64,000 bases of DNA from Paramagnetospirillum kuznetsovii (lineage in GTDB: Bacteria; Pseudomonadota; Alphaproteobacteria; Rhodospirillales; Magnetospirillaceae), in NCBI RefSeq assembly GCF_003284725.1, contig NZ_PGTO01000017.1, positions 16,550-80,549 of the forward strand. Direction: 5' to 3'. The notes below the pieces were generated by a model. That model had not been told where the DNA came from, made no database searches, and saw only the letters and a program-made list of their open reading frames with translations. Numbering within the stretch: the first letter of the stretch is position 1; every line of letters begins with the position of its first letter. Of the stretch, positions 58,641 to 64,000 are shown piece after piece. A program made the translations under genes and the position numbers.

Positions 58641-59788
58641 ATGCGAACGCGCCAATGCGGGTGCTGGTGGTCGAGGACAATCCCGGCGACGCTCAGCTGG
58701 TTTCGGTCGCGCTCGCCGGGTCGGTGCGGCCTAAATTCCAGGTTTCCCTTGCCGCGACCCTAGCGGAGGCGCGGGAATGCCTCGCCAGCCCCAGCCCGGA
58801 TGTCATTCTTCTTGACCTTTCCCTCCCCGATAGCCTGGGGGAGCAGACGGTAACAAGTATGCGCGAGGCGGCAATATCCATCCCGATCGTCATCATGACC
58901 AGCACGGACGAAACCGGATTCGCCGAGCGAATGGTCTCCCTCGGAGCGCAGGACTACCTTGTCAAGGGCGACTTCACAGGTCCAATGCTGTGGCGGGCCA
59001 TCAGCTACTCCGTTGCCCGCATGACACTGATGGTCGAACGTGAAGCCCTTGTCACGGAACTCCGCATCTCGGTGGAGGTCAAGAACAGGATGCTCGGCAT
59101 TCTCGCCCATGATCTCCGAAATCCCATCGGGGCCGTCAGCGGTTATGCCGAACTCTTGGAGATGACCGAGGGAAAGAGCCTATCAGCGCAGATGATGGCC
59201 GCCCTCACAGCCATCAGAGAATCGGCGGCCTTCATGAACAACATGATTGAGGAGGTCCTGGCCTTTGCATTGGCTGACGCCGGAGACGTGAAGGTGAACC
59301 GGCGGTGGCTAAACCTTGCTGCTGTGGCAGGCAAGGCCGTGACCATAGGTGCCGTCGTCGCCGAAAAGAAGCAGGTGCGGCTGGCACTGGAGGCGCCGCC
59401 TGTTTGGGTCGAGGGCGATGCTATGAAGATCGAACAGGTGTTAAACAACCTGATCAGCAACGCCATCAAGTTCTCCAAGGCCGGTGACGTCGTTACCGTG
59501 TCGGTAGTGGACGGCGCTGACGGCAAATGTTTGTCGGTTTCCGATCATGGTGGCGGCATTCCGGCGGACGTCATGATCAACCTGTTCAAGCCATTCGTGA
59601 AAGGAAAGACCGGAACTGCAGGGGAGCGATCAAATGGGCTTGGTCTCTATATCTGCTCTCGAATCATCGAGGCTCATGGCGGTCGTATTGACGTCAATAG
59701 TAAGGATGGGCGGGGAACGACATTTACTGTCATTTTGCCCGATGATCACAACAATTCAGGACTGCATCACGTAATGAACCATGCCTAA
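58637..59788 (+). CDS. Receiver-histidine kinase fusion
   Basis: 383 residues from the ATG at 58637. The receiver has VVEDNPGD, D60 (ILLDLSLP), MTSTD and the lysine in YLVKGD. The kinase has H158 (ILAHDLRNPIG), NAIKFSKAG, VSDHGGGIP and GLGLYICSRIIEAHGG. Such hybrids act midway in a phosphorelay. No HPt domain is visible nearby. Confidence 0.92.
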   Translation: MNANAPMRVLVVEDNPGDAQLVSVALAGSVRPKFQVSLAATLAEARECLASPSPDVILLDLSLPDSLGEQTVTSMREAAISIPIVIMTSTDETGFAERMVSLGAQDYLVKGDFTGPMLWRAISYSVARMTLMVEREALVTELRISVEVKNRMLGILAHDLRNPIGAVSGYAELLEMTEGKSLSAQMMAALTAIRESAAFMNNMIEEVLAFALADAGDVKVNRRWLNLAAVAGKAVTIGAVVAEKKQVRLALEAPPVWVEGDAMKIEQVLNNLISNAIKFSKAGDVVTVSVVDGADGKCLSVSDHGGGIPADVMINLFKPFVKGKTGTAGERSNGLGLYICSRIIEAHGGRIDVNSKDGRGTTFTVILPDDHNNSGLHHVMNHA

Positions 59789-59933
59789 CCGGTTAGCGCG
59801 GGCATTCCATAATTTTTTGGCTGCCGACAGGAAATCAAGACGGCGCCAGCTTTGCAGGAGCGATCACACGATCATCCAAACTGCCTTGAGAAGGATGTAC
59901 AGGAATTTCGATGCATCAGCCGGAGAAAGTCCT

Positions 59934-60875
59934 ATGAACAAAATTGATTATAGTCCGATCCAAACATTGCTGGCTGCAGACAACCGAATCATCCGCACGG
60001 GTCTGCGGCAAGCATTCACATTTGCAGGATTTAACGGTGAAGCGTTCACTGAGGCCGGTACCCTCGAAGCCCTTTCATCCGCCATTGAAGAAACAAGTTT
60101 TGACCTGATAATTGTCAGTGCCGAACTCGGCGGGGCTTTTGTCGCACCAATAATTATCGCGATGCGTGATGGCCGCTTGCCTCACCACCCATTTCCCATC
60201 GTCATAATGCTGCTGGCCGACGGTAACCCAGACTTAGTTCGCAACGTCGCCGCCGCCGGGGCCGATCATATAATGTTGCTGCCAGTGGCTCCTGGACCAA
60301 TGCTGAAGTGTATTGACCACTTCGTCGTTGGGCGCATGCCATTTGTGGTTACTGTCGATTATGTTGGCCCCGATCGTCGCATAGCTCCACGCCTAGGCTG
60401 TGCGTCCGCTCCGCACGTCAGCGTCCCTAATCCAATTGCCGCCAGGATCAGAAACACGCCTCTCGCTGAGATACAAAGTCAAATTGACTTAACGCGGCTT
60501 GAGCTAAGTACATTGAAATTGAGAAGCTATGCTGGTTGCCTTCTTGCTATCGATAAAACCGCAACTAATATGTTTTTGCGGGGAAAGATAGAGCCGCCCA
60601 AGTTGGAATTTTTCACAAGAAGCCTAGACAGGATTCGCGTTAGTTTTCCATTCTGTTGCGACGATCTTTGTTGCACCGATGTTGATCCGCGAACGCTAGG
60701 CGCTCTCTCTGACTTAAGCGCAGATATTGAAGCTATCATGCACGAGGACCCATCTTTTGATCGGGCACGGCTGGATGAATTTCGGACAAATTGTCACGTT
60801 GTCGCAGACGATCTCAAGCAGATCATCAGCGGTAAGGCGATGACCACAAATGAGGTTCGGAGTAAACAGGCATGA
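59934..60875 (+). CDS. Pseudo-receiver protein
   Basis: 313 residues from the ATG at 59934; GGAGAAAG precedes it. Residues 8-130 follow a receiver fold (TLLAADNRIIRTGLRQAF, then LIIVSAELGG, then ILLPVAPGPMLKCID), but the phosphoacceptor Asp is replaced by Ser/Ala. The next part, VTVDYVGPDRRIAPRLG, and the helical C-terminus with a CCDDLCC cluster are unassigned. It overlaps the HD-GYP gene by 4 nt. Confidence 0.7.
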   Translation: MNKIDYSPIQTLLAADNRIIRTGLRQAFTFAGFNGEAFTEAGTLEALSSAIEETSFDLIIVSAELGGAFVAPIIIAMRDGRLPHHPFPIVIMLLADGNPDLVRNVAAAGADHIMLLPVAPGPMLKCIDHFVVGRMPFVVTVDYVGPDRRIAPRLGCASAPHVSVPNPIAARIRNTPLAEIQSQIDLTRLELSTLKLRSYAGCLLAIDKTATNMFLRGKIEPPKLEFFTRSLDRIRVSFPFCCDDLCCTDVDPRTLGALSDLSADIEAIMHEDPSFDRARLDEFRTNCHVVADDLKQIISGKAMTTNEVRSKQA

Positions 60876-62065
60876 TCCCCTCCCTTGCGCCAGCACCGCG
60901 CCCACCCGTCCGTCTGCAACCCATGATGGGATCTGGGATCACATGCTCGAATAAGTGGGGATTACAGGGACAAAGCAAGCGTGTCGCCCTTATTGCCATC
61001 ATCGACACTCATATCGCATTCAGAGCCCAGGTCGGGAGAGCGTTGATGTCCTTGTACCGCGTCAAGGGATTTCCCAATGAGGTTGAGGCCATACGGGAGA
61101 TGCGGCTCGAGCCACCCAGTGTGATTTTGATCGATGAGATGATTGGGCCGCGGGGCGGCTGTGAACTCATACACGACCTGAGGCAAGATCCAATTCTCGC
61201 CAACGTGCCGACCGTCATCACTTCCATCCATGCCCCGTCGGAAATTGCCGATGCCTTGCAGCAATGCGGTGCCGACGGATGCCTTGCCAAGCCGTTCCGG
61301 CGCAGCGCACTGATCAAGATTGTCAGCACCCTGATCAACAGACATGTGGAAGCAAACTGGAACAACTTGCCGGAACATGAACGCACTGTCCTCAAAGGCA
61401 CAGTCGAGGTATTCAACAATATTTCTGATTTTATCGCTGCTGGCGAGCCTGTCCCATATGAGTCCGTCAAAGATGCTTGCGCCCCTCTAATCGACGCCGT
61501 GGCCAAGAATAGCTTCAAGGGCATACTCGACGGGGTCAAGGAGCATGATAACTACTCCTATGTCCACAGTCTGCGCGTTGCGACGTTGCTCTCCCTGTTT
61601 GGCCATACTCTGGGATTAAAGCAGGAGGAGCTACTGGTATTGGCGAGTGGCGGCCTTCTTCATGATGCCGGAAAAATATCTATCCCGCATGAGGTCCTCA
61701 ATAAACAGGGACCTCTCACAGACGACGAGTTCGCGCTGATGAAGAGCCACGTCGCTGAGACGGTGAAGTTCCTTAACCTGACACCCAGCATCCCGAAACC
61801 GGTAATCATAATCGCAGCCCAACATCACGAAAAGTTGGACGGTTCCGGCTACCCCAACGGCTTGAAAGGCCTGGAACTCAGCAATCTCGCCCGCATGGCA
61901 TCCATCGTCGATGTTTTTAGCGCCCTGACCGACCGCCGCGTTTACAAACTGCCCATGGCGGCCGAAATGGCCGTGAAGATCATGACCGACCAGATGGGAC
62001 ACCATCTGGACCAGCATTTCCTTTCACTGTTCAGGACCATGTTGCTCGACGCCGTGGTCGATTAG
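60872..62065 (+). CDS. Receiver/HD-GYP cyclic-di-GMP phosphodiesterase
   Basis: 397 residues. A receiver spans about 38-155 with D88 (ILIDEM) and K140 (AKPFR). The HD-GYP domain has HD at 264-265 (GLLHDAGK) and HHEKLDGSGYP (318-328), giving the metal site and GYP motif. It hydrolyses cyclic-di-GMP to GMP. The first 35 residues have a poly-Pro start and may not be translated if a later start is used. It probably takes phosphate from a kinase in the cluster. Confidence 0.92.
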   Translation: MIPSLAPAPRPPVRLQPMMGSGITCSNKWGLQGQSKRVALIAIIDTHIAFRAQVGRALMSLYRVKGFPNEVEAIREMRLEPPSVILIDEMIGPRGGCELIHDLRQDPILANVPTVITSIHAPSEIADALQQCGADGCLAKPFRRSALIKIVSTLINRHVEANWNNLPEHERTVLKGTVEVFNNISDFIAAGEPVPYESVKDACAPLIDAVAKNSFKGILDGVKEHDNYSYVHSLRVATLLSLFGHTLGLKQEELLVLASGGLLHDAGKISIPHEVLNKQGPLTDDEFALMKSHVAETVKFLNLTPSIPKPVIIIAAQHHEKLDGSGYPNGLKGLELSNLARMASIVDVFSALTDRRVYKLPMAAEMAVKIMTDQMGHHLDQHFLSLFRTMLLDAVVD

Positions 62066-62089
62066 GCATTTAACTCAAAAGTTTTGGGG

Positions 62090-62302
62090 TCAGGCCGCTT
62101 GAGCAAAGATTTCAGGAAAGCGTGAAATCTCACACCACTCCCTGCTGATTGCCGTCCCGTTGCGGTCCAGCACCGCATACCAGACAATACCATCGGCCAC
62201 ACGCGTGATTTCACAGACCGCCCGATTTTCACCATTATCGTCGATGGTATCATTGCGATTGAGGTGAGCGTGAATAAACCGAATTCCGCTTGCCGGTTTC
62301 AT
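62090..62302 (-). CDS. Small hypothetical protein
   Basis: 70 residues with GGAGAG 5 nt before the ATG. Strand-rich (IRFIHAHLNRNDTIDDNG, then VWYAVLDRNGTAISREWCE). It is convergent with the HD-GYP gene. No family is recognised. Confidence 0.55.
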   Translation of the reverse strand: MKPASGIRFIHAHLNRNDTIDDNGENRAVCEITRVADGIVWYAVLDRNGTAISREWCEISRFPEIFAQAA

Positions 62303-62405
62303 AGCTGCTCTCCAAACACGCCGCAGTCAGAACCAGAGAGGCCGGAGGCAGCACCTCTCTGTTCCTGACGACCACGTCATTGATATTGGCTTGAGCCACC
62401 GTCCA

Positions 62406-62615
62406 TCAGAGCCTTTCAACGTCGACATCACAATGCCTACGACCATAATGATCGCACCATCCAGCATCTCCCAAGCAAATGGGCTCAGAGCCGTGCGCTT
62501 TTTCCGTCGAACGGCTACGGCCTTCGTCTGCCTTGCTTGACAATAGTGCTTGTAAGGTAGCGTTGATGATGTGGCCGCTCATCGCGACCGTCACGGACAT
62601 AGGATGCGCGAGCAT
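62406..62615 (-). CDS. Small hypothetical protein
   Basis: 69 residues from the ATG at 62615, with GGAGG 5 nt upstream. The N-terminus contains MSVTVAMSGHIINATLQALL; the C-terminus is Cys/His/Asp-rich and less protein-like, so a frameshift is possible. No family is recognised. Confidence 0.4.
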   Translation of the reverse strand: MLAHPMSVTVAMSGHIINATLQALLSSKADEGRSRSTEKAHGSEPICLGDAGWCDHYGRRHCDVDVERL

Positions 62616-62761
62616 GGCACCCTCCTTTCGTTGATGAGCCTGTAATTGTACGCCCATTTAGCTTGGCGTAGTTCGGATGTAACCACATGGCAGCCAACAG
62701 GCGCCCCCGCAGATGCAGCGATTGTACGCAGCCTAGCCCCAAGAAACCCAAAGGGCATCTC

Positions 62762-62783
62762 CGGGTCATGTAGAGCCCGTCGG
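62762..62783 (-). repeat. 22-bp inverted repeat, left copy
   Basis: This sequence is the exact reverse complement of 63730-63751. The integrase gene lies between the two. On the minus strand it encodes ADGLYMTRR. Confidence 0.8.
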
Positions 62784-62976
62784 CCCTGGCGCGGTATGCG
62801 ACCGCAGTGCCCCCGACAACCGCCATTCGGTCGAGATGGCCACGGCAGCTGCGGCCCGCCATGCGGAGCGCCGCTTCGGTCGGCCTGCCCCGACATCACA
62901 AAATCGGAGTAAACTGAATGGCCCCGAATGTGGTGGGCGCTGAGGTGGGGGTGGTCGGGTTTTCGGAGGAAATACC

Positions 62977-63612
62977 ATGCCTGATGCCAAACCCCTTTCT
63001 AACTTGCCAGCTCCCCGCCCACCGTGGAACAAGGGGAGACTGACCGGCCAGAAACTGCCGCTGAAGCCCAAGGACGTCTGGACTATTCGCGTTCGCCTTC
63101 AGATCCTCGGATCAAAGCGTGATCTCGCACTCTTCAATCTGGCGATCGACAGCAAGCTTCGCGGATGTGATCTCGTCACCCTTAAGGCCCAAGACGTTTG
63201 CCTTGGCGGCAGGGTTCGCGATCGAACAACCATCGTACAACGAAAAACCGGACGACCGGTCCAGTTTGAAATCACCGAACAGACCCGGGCTGCACTCCGG
63301 GAATGGCTGAGTGTGTTGCAGCCGATGGACACCAGCTACCTTTTTACGAGCCGCCTCCACGAAAGCGCACACCTGTCGACGCGTCAGTACGCCCGTATAG
63401 TCCACAGGTGGGTCGATAGCGCAGGCCTGGATGGTATGGCTTACGGAACGCACTCCATGCGGCGGACAAAAGCCGCCCAGATCTATCGCAAAACGGGTAA
63501 CTTGCGAGCAATCCAACTGTTGTTGGGGCATACGAAGCTCGAAAGCACTGTTCGCTACCTCGGCATCGAGGTCGAAGACGCCCTCGCTATCTCCGAGCAG
63601 GTTGAACTCTGA
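62977..63612 (+). CDS. Short tyrosine recombinase (integrase)
   Basis: 211 residues. The catalytic set is R62 (SKLRGCDL), H159-x-x-R162 (HSMRRTKA), H185 (LLLGHTKL) and Y194 (TVRYLGIE); K90 may be the active lysine. Only the catalytic domain is present; a core-binding domain is lacking except for a 40-residue N-terminus. Such small integrases are frequent near tni modules and plasmid junctions. The frame is intact. Confidence 0.88.
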   Translation: MPDAKPLSNLPAPRPPWNKGRLTGQKLPLKPKDVWTIRVRLQILGSKRDLALFNLAIDSKLRGCDLVTLKAQDVCLGGRVRDRTTIVQRKTGRPVQFEITEQTRAALREWLSVLQPMDTSYLFTSRLHESAHLSTRQYARIVHRWVDSAGLDGMAYGTHSMRRTKAAQIYRKTGNLRAIQLLLGHTKLESTVRYLGIEVEDALAISEQVEL

Positions 63613-63662
63613 ATTACGGCACACCACGAGGCGGGCTCCCAATCGCCTCGTGGTGCGGCCCA

Positions 63663-63764
63663 ATGCGAAGGGGCTGGCGAGAGGTAGCGGCAGGTGCCGA
63701 GGGCGAAGCGGTCATCCACAGCGCCGGGTCCGACGGGCTCTACATGACCCGAAGCTGCCGGTGA
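63663..63764 (+). CDS. 33-residue fragment with DGLYMTR motif
   Basis: The frame (MRRGWREVAAGAEGEAVIHS, then DGLYMTRSC) resembles the minus-strand frame near 62826 (VGGTAVAYRARADGLYMTRR). Both look like the end of a longer protein. It may be a gene remnant carried by the inverted repeat. Confidence 0.35.
   Translation: MRRGWREVAAGAEGEAVIHSAGSDGLYMTRSCR
63730..63751 (+). repeat. 22-bp inverted repeat, right copy
   Basis: Perfect match, in inverse orientation, to 62762-62783. On the plus strand it encodes SDGLYMTR. Confidence 0.8.
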
Positions 63765-63856
63765 CAGAACGATCCAACCTGGCTAGACTGAACTTCCCTC
63801 TTTGCGGATACGCACCCCATTGATATCGCACGATTTTGCATCGAGCGAGGGGTGCG

Positions 63857-64000
63857 TTACTGGGTACACTCCGGCGCGATGCCGAGGAGTTCGAAGGCGC
63901 GTTTCTGGGTCGGGGTCGGCCTTGAGGTGAGGGTGAAGACGTAATTCTCGTTGAGCGGCGTGGTGGCCTGGATGCGGCAGTAGGTGGCCAAGTCGCCGAG
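63857..64000 (-). CDS. Partial gene, C-terminus only, possibly a transposase
   Basis: The minus-strand frame is open from the window edge to a TAA at 63857-63859. It encodes about 47 residues (LGDLATYCRI, then LTSRPTPTQKRAFELLGIA). The ending resembles the C-termini of some IS transposases (a TPTQKRAFELLGI-type tail), but I cannot confirm it. Confidence 0.35.
   Translation of the reverse strand, partial: LGDLATYCRIQATTPLNENYVFTLTSRPTPTQKRAFELLGIAPECTQ

Noticed and set aside
1..64000. CRISPR array or Cas genes linked to the TniQ module
   Set aside because: No regularly spaced repeats of CRISPR size and no Cas motifs were found; the TniQ belongs to a Tn5053/Tn402-type module.
1..64000. Magnetosome genes, suggested by the Magnetospirillum-like signalling block
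   Set aside because: No Mam or Mms protein features were recognised in any frame.

Overview
The window looks alphaproteobacterial, most likely a Rhodospirillales relative such as Magnetospirillum. Pointers are a MucR-type regulator, an SOS box of the GTTC-N7-GTTC type in front of umuDC, a RHE_PE00001-like protein, and a block of hemerythrin, PAS, GGDEF-EAL and HD-GYP signalling genes. The first 45 kb or so reads as a plasmid, or an integrated plasmid-like island. It has a RepA-type initiator with a 22-bp iteron array and DnaA boxes, a ParA plus DUF3102 pair with GGTGTC operators, a MobV-type relaxase, a 1211-residue primase-helicase, UmuDC, and many toxin-antitoxin genes.

Layout. 1-8.5 kb: higBA beside a tRNA-like gene with an enlarged anticodon loop; an XRE regulator; an operon of DEDDh exonuclease, HD nucleotidase-like hydrolase and DUF4258 protein divergent from a WYL (CapW/BrxR-like) regulator; a RelE/XRE cassette between 50-bp direct repeats; hicAB. 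8.6-18.6 kb: WGR and MucR proteins, a broken PLD nuclease, a polynucleotide-kinase-like P-loop protein, a possible BECR-type nuclease, umuDC, a DUF7695 protein with a metallophosphoesterase, and repA with its origin. 18.7-25.5 kb: a tightly packed nine-gene minus-strand operon (AAA+ ATPase, DUF2384-like protein, PPP phosphatase, HAD protein, several unknowns) behind an operator and a five-copy repeat array. 26.4-29.2 kb: a complete IS21-family element inside a gene, with an 8-bp target duplication. 30-41 kb: primase-helicase, an AT-rich region with twelve TGTGCCA heptamers, a duplicated promoter module in front of two unrelated genes, and wrecks of IS630 and IS256 elements. 41.6-45.7 kb: partition and mobilisation. 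45.7-49.9 kb: a tniA-tniB-tniQ transposition module whose left end cuts into a neighbouring gene.

From 50 kb the content changes to sensory genes: a Crp/Fnr regulator, a LuxR-type protein built on an internal duplication, a hemerythrin-like protein, PAS-GGDEF-EAL, receivers, histidine kinases and a receiver/HD-GYP protein. Many are joined by 4-bp overlaps, suggesting one phosphorelay and cyclic-di-GMP pathway. A short tyrosine recombinase between 22-bp inverted repeats and a partial minus-strand gene close the window.

The strongest candidates for an undescribed system are the WYL-controlled exonuclease/HD-hydrolase locus (3.7-6.9 kb) and the nine-gene AAA+/phosphatase operon (18.7-25.5 kb). 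Both rest on gene order and motif reading only; no homology search was possible.
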